Shown: positions 11,913 through 22,894 of the stretch, in pieces
Position numbering within the stretch: the first letter of the stretch is position 1
How the letters are laid out: each line of letters opens with the position of its first letter
NCBI GenBank assembly: GCA_963989385.1
Contig: OZ022501.1
Span: 99,904,502-99,968,501, forward strand
Direction of reading: 5' to 3'
DNA: 64,000 nucleotides
From: Ctena decussata
Taxonomy: Eukaryota; Mollusca; Bivalvia; Lucinida; Lucinidae
Made by a program: the position numbers and the translations under genes
Notes under the pieces: generated by a model
Told to the model about the DNA's origin: nothing
The model's input: only the letters and a program-made list of their open reading frames with translations
Database searches by the model: none

Positions 11913-12165
11913 CATGGATCAACGACACCGCTGTGACCATATGTGACGTAAGGTGATTCGTCGTTCTGTGCTGGGGCAACATTGGCCAAGAATACCTGAT
12001 TATCAATAGCACGTGCTCTCATTAATGTCTCTAGGTGGGCGGGGCCTGTTTTGATGCTAAAACCTCCCATATAATTCAGCAAATGACACCCTCTGTCTGT
12101 ATAAAGCCGGGCCAGTTCAGGGAATCGGAGATCAAGGCACAAACCAAAACCCACTTTGCAAAAAT
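11913..12165 (-). CDS. NIT2: NIT2-like exon E with catalytic Cys
   Basis: The exon is 253 nt. The acceptor is CTTTTCCAG and the donor is GTAAGT. It reads DFCKVGFGLCLDLRFPELAR, then YTDRGCHLLNYMGGF, TGPAHLETLMRARAIDNQVF, and ends YVTYGHSGVVDPW with the last codon split. The nucleophile is the Cys of GLCLDLRF. The GHS..V.DPW segment is the conserved core strand pair near the C terminus. About 50 residues remain to be encoded further left; I see no convincing exon for them. Confidence 0.9.
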
Positions 12166-14670
12166 CTGGAAAAGAGTATGACAAATAATTGATACATGGT
12201 ACACATAACTGATTTTCAGAAAAAGACCGTCCAACAGTCAATCGACTGCCATTGGTATCTTAGAAGACTATCAGTACAAAACAACTACCAGGCAAAGCAC
12301 AGCTAGACAGCTGCATCATTTTTAAAACCAGTCACATAAAGCAGTAATTTGATACAAATAGACGTACATTATTTTTGTCAAGAGCTTAAACTCGGCGCAC
12401 ATAGGTTCTCCAACATCTATCACGCTGATAGTCACGGCATATGTTGCGTATGATACATTATTCATTGTGTCACCGTCTGAAGATTTTGTCCTACAAAACA
12501 TAGCATGCAAAACAGAGCACCGGACAGACAGAGGTGGCGTTTGAGGTTATAATCTCAAACACGACCTCTGTCTGTCCGGTGCTCTGTTTTTACATGATAT
12601 GTTTTGTAGGACAAAATTTCATTTTCATTTGTGGCCCTAATTAGAAGTTGTTTCCTACAATGGATAAATATTTAACTGTGAGACCTCTCGGTACTTTTAC
12701 AATCATCATCAAAACTCAGTTTCTCTTTTCGTTTGACAGATTTTGGCTTTCATGTGGTAAATTTGATGCTTAGACAGGGCAAAGTTGACTTACTTACCTT
12801 ACCCGCTAACGGACAAAAAATCGTTAAAAAATCACATATACCAGTCTGATACGGTTAATCATTTTTATGGGATAAAGCAAGAGGAAAACAGTAGTAGTAG
12901 TAATTCAATTCTCATATCGACGTTGCCCCCGCACCTCAGCGGAACGAATCCATAGCCGCAGTAACGGGGCACCGAGCGTCCGTCCAAAGAGGAAAACACA
13001 AAAACTGGCTGCATATTAAAGACAGGTTCCCTCTTTTGAAACAGGCTACTTGGCACTATATTCTGGTTTCGGGAACCAAGAAAAGGTTGCTGCTTTAAGA
13101 CAGGTGTCCCTTTTACAGCTAGACCACATAGGCTTGAGTGTATTTACCAGTTTGAACAGTAGTGAGACAGTCACCGTGTACATTGAGTTCTGACTCTGTT
13201 ATCTTCATGCGAGGCCCCAGGTCCACATCAAACATATGAAGCTGAAATAAGGACATGTACTAGTTATACATAGGGAGAAGGAAGAACATTTCTTGTAGTA
13301 TGCAGTCATAGCAGTCAATAAATATACTGAACGCCAAAAGAAACGCCCACAAAGTTTATATATTAAATTTGCAAAAGTAGGCTACTGCTACTAGTTTTTT
13401 GTTTTGTTAGTTTGACTTGTCAATGTGTTTGGAGAAAAAGAATATCTGAAACCCTCAATATCACTTACACTGTAACTGTGAGAGCCAACACTTTCAGTGT
13501 GGGTTAAAATTTAAAGTTACAGAAAACAATCTTTCAGAGGTTATATTCTTAACAGCTGAATTACTGTGAATCACGGTTTGCCTGCGATTATAAATTCCTT
13601 TATCAGAAGAACATTTGCTTTAACTAATTTTGTTATTCTGTCTTTCATTCTTGAAAAACAAGACAAGGAAAGTTAGGTGTATCAAGAAAGAATCAACAGC
13701 CTTTAACTTAGACACAGCGTTTTCCACAGAACTTTCTAACTCTGATATGTTCAAACGGAAAAGAAAGATCTTTGTGTCAGAAGTAATACTGTGGTAAAAC
13801 GCAACACATAAAAACATTCGAACAAGAAACTGCAGCAAGAAGCCATAAACATTGGCGTTATCGGTCTTCAAAAGTTACTCTTTGTTTAATACAAAGGGAG
13901 GCCGCCACCACTTAATCCCGCACAGGGCACAATGGTGCGGGTTTCCTGGTCTACCGGACGAGTTCTGTGCTAATTAAGATCTTTTACTTCAAAGCAAACA
14001 TTATGAACAAACACATGTATGTAGTTTATATGTAAATCGAATAACATTGTTATGTGTTGTCTAATTATCTACAGAAGCTTAAATTTTTTTCAGATGGCGG
14101 CGGGATCGTTGCGTTGGTACGATGATCTTTCAACTGTTGGGGAAGCTGGACACGGTTGATGCAAATGAAACAAACAGGTTACCTTTCTGAATTTTGCAAT
14201 GATGTCTCCTTCTGGATTGAATATGTTACATGTGTTATATAACTTGTCAGATCCAGGTATCGTCTCGGGGAAAGATCCTGCAAAACAATCATTACAAATA
14301 GACGAAAAGACAGGAAATCTGAAATCCATATTTTTCTAAATGCACCCTTCCCTCATACTAGCCTCCTCTCTTTTGGTAACGAGGTATGAAGCAGAAGGAG
14401 GGAGAGGCCTGGAAAAGGATAATTCCGTCATGCTCATTAGTTTTTTCCTTTCTAGTATGATAGCCCTAGAAAATTAAAAAGACTATTTAAAAATATATAA
14501 TATCTATGGATCAGGAGAAAACTGCATAGCGAAAAAGCGACAACGCTGACCAGTCCGCATTGAAGCAAATGTTTATCAGGGACATATCTTCCTACCACAT
14601 TTTGTTCGTGGCTGGGCCCGCCTGCATGTGACAAGCAATTAGCAGTTAACTTTTATTTCAAAGGATGATA

Positions 14671-14735
<65 letters not shown>

Positions 14736-16694
14736 AATAAACCTAAAAATCTTAAAATATACCTCCAAAGATATAGACACTATGGTCTCTCGCAGCTTGT
14801 GACAGCATTTTAGTTGTTGGACCTGGGTCTAACTCCTGGTTCGCTACGAAGTATTTCGGATCCATCCAGCAGGTGAAATATTCCTGTAATTTCAGAGAAC
14901 ACTGCTAATAAAACCTAAAACACGAATTTCGAATCTTTTTTTAGTGAGTCAAAAAAAGACAGTATGTGGATTAAATCCTATGACTGCAAAGTTGTCTGAC
15001 GCTATATCTAATCTTTTTCCTGCCCAGCTCTTTATTATGGAAGTGTCCATCTACGAGGGGTAATTGAAAAGAACTGAGCCTCACCATGTTTTGAAAACTT
15101 TAGAGTGGATTGGAGTAATTGATTTTAAACAGTCATTCTACAGAGCAACATTCACCAAATTTTGGGAATTTACCTTAAATATCAATTGGACGACATTTGT
15201 CTTTTTACAGTCACCCCATGAGTGCACTGTATGACTCTTTGACCGACCATAACTTTAGCAGAGACAAATATTTTGCAATTGTTTTTTTGCAAATTTATGT
15301 CCTACAGCATTCCGGTAATTGATGATATACGCAAACATAAATTAATTCCATTTCTTAATAAAAGCAAAATTTTAATTTTCCGCAGGAGGTGTCTATTTTG
15401 AGAGTTTCTGCAGATAGTGCACAAGCGGAGTCGCATGCTATACGTGCACAGGAGTGGATATCTTTTAACTCTTTTTGGACGAAAATCGTGTGAGATGTCC
15501 ATGTTTATTTGTGTGTAAACATTGTTTGGTTTTGCTCACAATGTCCTAATAAACACGAAATTAGGATATGGGTCTCCATATTTCAGAGTTGCACTATTTA
15601 AGGGTTTACGGTAAACCCACCAGATGCCAAAATATTCTGCATTTCAATCAAACCATTGACAAATTATCATATTTCCACGTACTGCAACAAGAACCATTTA
15701 AATCTTGTAGACTGTGAAAAATGAATTTTTCAAAGTAATGCAAGGCAAATAGATTTTTTTATTTTGAAAATATGCCAACCCTCTTATGTTTAAGGCACTG
15801 TAAAAAAGAAACATTTTGCCAAATATTTTTGAAACTTCCATCGGAAGCTAGTGAATGAAAACTTATTGCATTCGTATTTAGCACGCATGCGCAGATTCAC
15901 TAGAAGTACCTTAGGCTCAGAACTTTTCAACCATCCCTCGTATAGTAACAGTTCAGTCGATTTACGATTCAAAGGGATGTGCATAGAATTCACTTTTAAA
16001 TGGGATAGACTAGACTAGACTAGTGCAGTGTGGTGTCCGTATTCTTTTATACAAAGTTTCTGAGCCCCTGGAATCACTCAGTCCATTTCAAGCCAGTTTG
16101 AAAAATATTCGATCCTCAAATGCATATCGTGTATTAAGGTATATGAGTACACCTTCCTGCCAGCATCACACTGGGGATCTACTTTTGTGACTTCCTGTTT
16201 GCTTCCCTTGGCGACAAACCATTCCAAAATCAGGTCTTCTTAAAAATGGAAAAATGCTCATAGAGGAGCAAATTTGATCCTTCTGAGAAAAGAGGTAAAT
16301 GAAAATGATAAAACAGCTACCCCTGTAAGCGTATCTATTCACCTTAAATTCAACTACATGTACTTAAGCAATGCAGACGAGTTCACTACTTTCACTCATT
16401 TAGCGTGTTCTGTGCTACAGAAAATTAAAGATATGCGAATACAACAGTTTTAGTCTGCTCAGCCTCAGCTCAGCAATGAGACTGTTAAAGAAACTAGAAT
16501 TATATTTCATCAGCTTTATCTAAACTTACTACGCCAGCTTTATCTCAACTTACTTCGTCAGTTATCTCTACTTACCGGCAGTACGAGAACTCTTGCCCCA
16601 GTTCCAGCAGCTTCTTTAATCATCCTGCCAGCTTTCAGGAGATTTTTCTCCCGATTAAACTCCACAAACATTTGAAGAAGAGCAATCTTAAAAC
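11913..16694 (-). CDS. NIT2: omega-amidase NIT2-like (nitrilase superfamily), five exons, partial
   Basis: Five exons join in frame with consensus GT/AG junctions: 16694-16576, 14883-14763, 14277-14183, 13241-13148 and 12165-11913. They total about 682 nt, or 227 codons, against about 276 residues for the animal enzyme. The family hydrolyses alpha-ketoglutaramate and alpha-ketosuccinamate to the keto acid plus ammonia, closing the glutamine and asparagine transaminase pathways. The nitrilase Glu-Lys-Cys triad is complete: LPE across the first junction, the lysine region KFRK-LHMFD across the third, and GFGLCLDLRF in the last exon. Spacing and motifs such as KLYNTCNIFNPEG and GPAHLETLMRARAIDNQ fit NIT2 better than NIT1. 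The exon with the start codon must lie to the right of 16694, and the exon after VDPW to the left of 11913; I found neither. A plant-type nitrilase or another amidase is less likely. No frameshift or stop interrupts the visible exons. Confidence 0.88.
12483..12617. mobile_element. 135-bp hairpin MITE in a NIT2-like intron
   Basis: The arms are ATTTTGTCCTACAAAACATA...AACAGAGCACCGGACAGACA and the near-perfect complement, with a ~20-base loop. It lies between exons D and E of the NIT2-like gene. The transcript could fold into a long stem. Confidence 0.75.
13148..13241 (-). CDS. NIT2: NIT2-like exon D
   Basis: The exon is 94 nt, with acceptor TTTCAG and donor GTAAAT. It encodes LHMFDVDLGPRMKITESE followed by LNVHGDCLTTVQT. 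It directly continues the K-x-H-L/M-F-D signature after the catalytic lysine and ends in phase 1 before the catalytic-cysteine exon. Confidence 0.87.
14183..14277 (-). CDS. NIT2: NIT2-like exon C
   Basis: The exon is 95 nt, with acceptor TTGCAG and donor GTAACC. It completes the split glycine codon and reads GSFPETIPGSDKLYNTCNIF, then NPEGDIIAKFRK. The SxPE...KLYNT pattern is typical of NIT2. The terminal FRK holds or directly abuts the catalytic lysine region. Confidence 0.88.
14674..14733. repeat. CT microsatellite
   Basis: About 30 CT dinucleotides with one GT interruption. It lies in the intron between exons B and C of the NIT2-like gene, about 30 bases from exon B's donor. Confidence 0.9.
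14763..14883 (-). CDS. NIT2: NIT2-like exon B with catalytic Glu
   Basis: The exon is 121 nt, entered through ATTACAG and left through GTATAT. It opens with the GAA codon for the catalytic glutamate (LP|E) and reads EYFTCWMDPKYFVANQ, then a helix TTKMLSQAARDHSVYIFGG. The stretch aligns with the family's E-x-F/Y...KYF loop and the following S/A-x-x-A helix. A CT microsatellite lies just downstream in the intron. Confidence 0.87.
15054..15940. mobile_element. mariner-type element, non-autonomous, 887 bp
   Basis: Inverted termini ACGAGGGGTAATTGAAAAG...CTGAGCCT and the complement of AGGCTCAGAACTTTTCAACC...CCCTCG are flanked by TA on both sides (15052-15053, 15941-15942). ACGAGGG...AAAAGTTC ends and TA targets are characteristic of mariner elements. 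No transposase frame with a recognisable DDD triad remains. It lies in the NIT2-like intron between exons A and B. Confidence 0.72.
16576..16694 (-). CDS. NIT2: NIT2-like exon A (first located coding exon)
   Basis: The exon is 119 nt. The acceptor is TTTCAG before GTTTTAAG and the donor is GTAAGT after CTGCCG. It encodes FKIALLQMFVEFNREKN and then a helix ending ARVLVLP, the first beta strand and alpha helix of the nitrilase fold. It begins with the last two bases of a split codon, so a short upstream exon supplies the initiator, as in vertebrate NIT2 where only a few residues precede this strand. A MITE terminal repeat ends about 19 bases upstream of the exon in transcript direction. Confidence 0.88.
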
Positions 16695-16712
16695 CTGAAA
16701 TATAAAGAATTT

Positions 16713-16919
16713 TGATCCGCGACAAGACAAAATCAACAAAGTGGCATGTGCGCCCAGCGGAAATTCTGATCAGCTTGGGCATCCGCCCAGTCTGATCAGT
16801 CTTTGCTGTCGGCACAGACTCTTGGGTAAGCGCATAGCGAAGACTCTGAATGCCCAGGCTGATCTGTGCCTTTACTTGTCGCACATGCCTCTTTGTTGCT
16901 TTTGTCGTGTTGCGGCTCA
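16713..16919. mobile_element. MITE, 'CCGCGACACGACAAAACCAA' family, copy 1
   Basis: Termini are GATCCGCGACAAGACAAAAT and the complement of GTCGTGTTGCGGCTCAA. The body has TGATCAGTCTTTGC and related inverted blocks. Full copies occur at 29340-29576 and 60864-61101, and a truncated one at 63328. Its left end is 19 bases from exon A of the NIT2-like gene. Confidence 0.8.
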
Positions 16920-16949
16920 AATTTTGTTTTCATTATATTCAAAATTTAA

Positions 16950-19513
16950 AACAAGTAGCCCAAAGGGCAACAATTGCTCACCTGAGAGACACTGTAAACC
17001 TATAGGGATATTTAAGATGCTCAAGGGCAGCTAACTTCACAGTCAGTGGTCCAATCAGGCTGAAAATTAAACTCATCCAAAACATTTTGTATACCCTCAT
17101 TTAATATATGCAAGTTTAAAAAGTATCCGATCAAAAGCACAATAGACAGAGCTGTCAAGGGCAGCTAACTTCGTAGTGGTTGGCCTGATCTGGCCAAAAT
17201 TTGAACTTGTTTAAGATATTATGCATTTCCTCATTACCTGCAAGTTTGAAAAGGATCGGATCAGTAGAAATCAAGAAAAAGTGGCGACATTGATTTTTTG
17301 GATGCTCAGGGCAGGTACTCCATAGTCAGTAGTGAGATCTAGCCGAAATGCTATATAATCCAAGCTTTTATGCATATCCTCATTACCTGCAAGTATGAAG
17401 AGGATCCGATGAAGAATGAAAATGTGATGACGTTGTTTTCTCCATTATAAGACTGTGATTTTTTTCAAACGCTCAAGGGCAGCTAACTCCATAGTCTGTG
17501 CTCTAATCCTGCCAAATTTCGAACTCATCCAAGCTCTTATGTATGTCATCATTACCTGCAAGTATGATGAGGATCTAATCAAAAACCTTGATTGCAGCAC
17601 CCTGAAAGTCAAACTTGCTCGAGATATTGTCATGCCCTACATTTGTGTGAAATTATTTTAGAATCCGTTGAGAAATGTAGGTGCTAGAGCGATGACAAAG
17701 TGTTTCTAAAAATAGCCACAGTGACCTTGACCTTGGGCACAGCAACCTGAAAGTCAAACTTGCTTGAGATATTGTCATACCCTACATTTGTGTCAAGTTA
17801 TTTCAAAATCCATGGAGAAATGAAGGTGCTAGGGCGATGACAAGTTTTTCTAAAAATAGCCACAGTGACCTTGACCTTGGGCACAGCACCCTGAAAGTCG
17901 AACTTGCTCGAGATATTGTCATGCCCTACATTTGTGTGAATTTATTTTAAAATCCATTGAGAAATGTAGGTGCTAGAGCGCTGACAAAGTTTTTCTAAAA
18001 ATAGCCACAGCGACCTTGACCTTGGGCGCAGCACCCTGAAAGTCAAACTTGTTCGAGATATTGTCATGCCCTACATTTGTGTGGATTTATTTTAAAATCC
18101 ATTGAGAAATGAAGGTGCTAGGGCGATGACAAAGTTTTTCTAAAATTAGCCACAGTGACCTTGACCTTGGGCACAGCACCCTGAAAGTCGAACTTGCTCG
18201 AGATATTGTCATGCCCTACATTTGTGTGAATTTATTTTAAAATCCATTGAGAAATGTAGGTGCTAGAGCGCTGACGAAGTTTTTCTAAAAATAGCCACAG
18301 TGACCTTGACCTTGGGCGCAGCACCCTGGAAGTTGAACTTGCTCGAGATATTGTCATACCCGACATTTGTGTCAAGTTATTTCAAAATCCATGGAGAAAT
18401 GAAGGTGCTAGGGCGATGACAAAGTTTTTCTAAAAATAGCCACAGTGACCTTGACCTTGGGCACAGCACCCTGAAAGTCGAACTTGCTCGAGATATTGTC
18501 ATGCCCTACATTTGTATGAATTTATTTCAAAATCCATTGAGAAATGTAGGTGCTAGAGCGCTGACAAAGTTTTTCTAAAAATAGCCACAGTGACCTTGAC
18601 CTTGGGCGCAGCATCCTGAAAGTCGAACTTGCTCGAGATATTGTCATGCCCTACATTTGTGTGAAGTTATTTTAAAATCCATTGAGAAATGTAGGTGCTA
18701 GAGCGCTGACAAAGTTTTTCTAAAATTAGCCACAGTGACCTTGACCTTGGGCGCAGCATCCTGAAAGTCGAACTTGCTCGAGATATTGTCACGCCCTACA
18801 TTTGTGTGAAGTTATTTTAAAATCCGTAGAGAAATGTAGGCAATAGAGCGATGACAAAGTTTTTCTAAAAATATGTGATGACGTTGTTTTCTCCATTATA
18901 ACACTATGGGATTTTTTTCAAACGCTCAAGGGCAGCTAACTCCGTAGTCTGTGCTCGAATCCGGCCAAATTTCGAACTCATCCAAGCTCTTATGTATGTC
19001 ATCATTACCTGCAAGTATGATAAGGATCTAAGCAAAAACAGTTGAGAAAAGGAGATGACGCCATTTTCCCCATTATAACCCTATGGATTTTTTTCAAACG
19101 TTCAAGGGCAGCTAACTCCGTAGTCTGTGCTCGAATCCGACCAAATTTCGAACTCATCCAAGCTCTTGTGTATGTCATCATTACCTGCAAGTATGATAAG
19201 GATCTAATTAAAAACAGTTGAGAAAACGTGATGACGCCGTTTTCCCCATTATAACCCTATGGGGGCTATCTGTTGCCATGGAAACCAGAGTTCTGAGCTG
19301 ATCGGCACCAAAACCTAATGCAGCCTTTCCCCCACCCAAATGATGCTTCAGATAAAATTTGATTGCGATCGGCCCACTGGTCTCTGAGATATTTATGTTT
19401 GAAAGTGTTGACGCACCCACCCACGCACCCACCCACGCACCCACGGACGGACGGACGACGGCTCGACTCCCATCCTATAAGCTCACCTCTGAGCCTTCGG
19501 CTCAGATGAGCTA
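16950..19513 (+). mobile_element. 2.5-kb composite repeat element carrying an internal satellite
   Basis: The left end is AGCCCAAAGGGCAACAATTG followed by CTCACCTGAG. The right end is GCTCACCTCTGAGCCTTCGG then CTCAGATGAGCTAAAA, a short hairpin with a TTCG loop. Inside: several ~190-bp modules with CAAGGGCAGCTAACTCCGTA (17.0-17.6 and 18.9-19.2 kb), the 145-bp satellite, and an end module with ACCCACCCACGCACCC and GGACGGACGGACGACGG. The terminal hairpin before CTAA recalls a Helitron 3' end, but no Rep/helicase is present and the class is uncertain. Confidence 0.6.
17585..18870 (+). repeat. 145-bp tandem satellite, about nine copies
   Basis: The landmark AGCCACAGTGACCTTGACC recurs at 17714, 17858, 18003, 18148, 18293, 18438, 18583 and 18728, a spacing of 144 then 145 bases throughout. 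Two unit types largely alternate: GAAGGTGCTAGGGCGATGAC and GTAGGTGCTAGAGCGCTGAC. Flanking partial units extend the array on both sides. Confidence 0.92.
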
Positions 19514-20412
19514 AAAAGCAACAACAAAAAAACCAAAAAAAAAAAAAAAAAAGGAAGAAAGAAAGAAAGAAAAAAAAGAACCTAGACCAACACATAAACC
19601 AACAGACAGCAACTAAGCAACAGGTATACATTGTGTTTACTCTAAATAGTGTCACAGGTTGCCACCGTATAGTGCAGACCCAAATTTTCAAAGTCTGTAG
19701 TGTCCGATGTAAGTCATGTAACTCATCAATGCTACGTCAAATGCTCCTGTCCCAGGTGAGAGAGGGAACAATCCGAATCAGAAATGCTTGTGTTGATCAA
19801 ATATTCATTACAAGACCGTATTTCATTTCATCTGTTTGTAAAAATTCGCTTTCTGGTAGCTGTGCTATCTTTTAGGATACCGCAAAAAAATGAAAATAAA
19901 TAAATAATAATAATTCTCGACACTAGGCAAATAGAACGCGTTCAAGCTTTCCAATCTGTCAGACACCAAATTTTGCCAACTTTTTTATTCACGTAAACCC
20001 CAAATCGGTAAAGCAGCTTCCATATTTTACCTTAAAACTGAAGGCAAGACCCTTCCCTGATACTCTGTGAATGGGCCAGGAACCTTCAGAGGGACACATA
20101 AAAGACTTGGGTTTTTTAGTGACATACATGGCCAAAAATATGTCTTTTCGACATACGTGAAGGAAGCAATATTCCACGTAATTAAGCTAACCGTGACGCT
20201 GCTATTTGCATATAAATAGCTTAGTGTCTGTATTTGCATCTTACTGTAATGAAAAATGGATACACTGGCCGTGTCGCTACCAAATCTCTAGAACAATATG
20301 CAAACGACAAACTGATTCCACACACAATTCATACAGTCATTTCTTATGGGCGAGCCTATAACAAGTACAGAACTGTAATTTGAATTTGCTCTAAAATTAA
20401 GGTCCCCAACAA

Positions 20413-20520
20413 TCCCGCTAGGCACATAACATTGAGTAAACATTGGCTCTACTTTGATTCAACGTCGTGACGTTGAATTAATGTTGATTCAATGTTGACT
20501 CATGGTTTTGTGCCTGCTGG
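20413..20520. mobile_element. CAACGTTGA-family hairpin MITE
   Basis: Starts TCCCGCTAGGCACATAACAT and ends TTTTGTGCCTGCTGGGA. The centre is TTCAACGTCGTGACGTTGAA, a perfect palindrome apart from its middle. Confidence 0.78.
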
Positions 20521-20939
20521 GATGGCACGTTAACAACCCTAACTCTTTCTACATATATATATTTTTACGCTTATTAAGAATACAGTTGTAGTTGAATTCC
20601 TCTTTCCTTTGGTTCCCTTGTTAGAGTATGGCTCTTCTCGAGCGCGTTCAGTAAAATTCTGGATCATCAGCGCCTTCGGTATTTAACCCTTCTCTAAGGC
20701 CTATAACAACTTTGGAGGAAATTCAAATTCTGTCATCAGCTTTGAGAGAGTTTAAGGTGGTGATATTCACTGATTTGGGGCAAAGACAAAAATCTGCATA
20801 AAATGCTGAAAATACAACAGTTACTGTTCTTCCCAAAACTTGGCAGATGCCTTCTTTATGTTGTTTCTCATGATTAAGAATTCCAAAATGCAGGATTTGT
20901 GGCTGTTAAAAGTGTTTTTATAAGGAAAGATCAAAGGGT

Positions 20940-21205
20940 TGGTTGATTTGATGCTTAACGTCCACGGTAAACAACTATGGTCATGTCGGGACGGTCAGTT
21001 AACCTAACCACACTATTCCTGGGCAGGCTTAGACCTCCTAAGCGGTTAACCGGTACTAAGTGCACATACTTTCGCCCGTAACTGACAATTGCCCTTCTTG
21101 AATCAGCGGAAGGAGAAACGAAAGTATGTGGCCAGACCGGGTTTCGAACCCAGGACCTCTGACTTATGAGTCAGGTGCCCTACTGATTGCGCTATGCGGC
21201 CCGGC
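20940..21205 (-). mobile_element. tRNA-derived SINE (family A), full length, 266 bp
   Basis: On the minus strand it begins with a tRNA-like head (GGCCGCATAGCGCAATCAG; anticodon arm CTGACTCATAAGTCAG; B box GGTTCGAAACC). A body with AAGTATGTG and CCTGCCCAGG follows, and the tail is (CAAC)n. The perfect 13-bp duplication AAGATCAAAGGGT lies at 20927-20939 and 21206-21218. The CAT anticodon suggests a tRNA-Met origin. The acceptor stem is imperfect, so it is not an active tRNA gene. Confidence 0.88.
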
Positions 21206-22772
21206 AAGATCAAAGGGTAATTTTCTGCGCAGAAATATAAGAAAATAATAGCGTTATTGAAAATATACTTGGTGCTGAGGGTGCCTTGTTGCTTTACGGA
21301 GAGCGTCCTAGCAATTATTTTTTCCAACTCTTTCTCACATTTTCAGGCTGAGCAGATAAAAAAAAAGATGTAGCCTGTGTCCAAATATTTGTCAAAACGC
21401 ACAGGTAAGACGGTTTTAACAAGGTTGAACAATTTCATTTACACCTGTCATATAGTATCAGTAATGTATTATTTATAGTGTAGGTGTTATATAGGTATAC
21501 TTGCCTACCCTATATTTAATGAATGCGTCCAGTGTACATTATCTTGTACATGGTTGACCATTTGAGAAAAAGCTACTGTTTTCATCTGGTCTACATTACA
21601 ATTTGAGAAAGAGTTGGAACAAATAATTGCTAGGACGCGCTTCATTATGCAATAACGTACCTTCAGCAATACATAAATTTTCAATAACGATGTTATTTTT
21701 TTAGATTTCTGCGCAGAGAATTACCTTTTGAGCTTTCCTTATAAAAACACTTTTAAATAGAATGTACCTCTATTTTGTTTTCTAAACTGTAGACAACAAC
21801 AAAAATAAGAAGTATGCTAACTTTCAGGGCGATACGTTATTTTTTATGGTTTTATGCAGATTTTAGTATTTACCATAAATCCCCACCTTAACATTCAGGA
21901 CAACAGGTTCGAGAGACACCTAACATTCAGTCATACTACCTTAAGATTTTGTAAGGATCACCAGAATCAAATTATGTTCTAATGTTTGCCCCAAAGTTAT
22001 ACCTTAGCAAGCTTGATGAAATTCAAACCGTGAACTCAGAAGCTCAAACAGAGGTCAAGGTCACCAATCTTAATCATCTCTTTGGACTGTCCATATGATG
22101 TATGCAAAGTTGGTGGAAATTCATAAATTAAGGACATAGAAATTAAACGCTAGAGTTGACGTTAACTATAAGGTCTTGAGATTATCCCAATGATAGGCCT
22201 GAAATGCATACAACGATAGGAACAGCTTTAAATGTGAATGGACGATTTAACAGACGATTGCATCTTTTGAATACAGGCGGTGCGAAACAGATACATGTAA
22301 TGAACGTCCTGATCAACCCCGCTGTCTAGTGAAGCTGTATATGAACCTCACAACTTGTTCAACCGGCACCCTACTTCAAACTTGTCCAGTAATAGTGTCA
22401 AAATGCACTGGAATGTAAAAGAATTCAATCACCAACAGTCATGATACGGTCCAGTCCAGTCCCTTTTAAGTCTTATTTCATACCATTCAGATGATCGGAC
22501 ACATATGGATTGGATACATGGCTGTTCTTCAGACAAACTGTCGCGACTGGCATTAGGGATTGAAGTCTGTGGTATAATGTTCCTGAATGTATTGATTCGT
22601 GGACTCAATAAATGTTTTGATTAATTGATCTTATTAAGCTTCAGGAAGAGACCTTGTCTTCAGTGCTAGTTCTTAGAAAGATGAATGAGGGCATGATAAG
22701 TGCAAGATTATTGAGAGTTATTAAGAACTGCTGAATTGGGGCAAAATACTGAGGACACAAGAAGGTATAAAA

Positions 22773-22894
22773 CCAGCATGCACACAGCATTGATCATTGA
22801 ACAAACGTATATTCAACGTCATGACGTTGAATCAACGTTGATTCGATGCTGATGACGTTGAATCAATGCTGATTCAAAGATGTGTGCCCAGTGG
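22773..22894. mobile_element. CAACGTTGA-family MITE with an extra arm repeat
   Basis: Starts CCAGCATGCACACAGCATTG and ends ATGTGTGCCCAGTGG. The centre is TTCAACGTCATGACGTTGAA. The segment TGACGTTGAATCAAYGYTGATTC is present twice, so one arm is partly duplicated. Confidence 0.72.

Noticed and set aside
21128..21202. tRNA-Met gene on the minus strand
   Set aside because: The head is followed by a SINE body and (CAAC)n tail with target duplications, and the acceptor stem has mismatches. It is a SINE head, not a functional tRNA.
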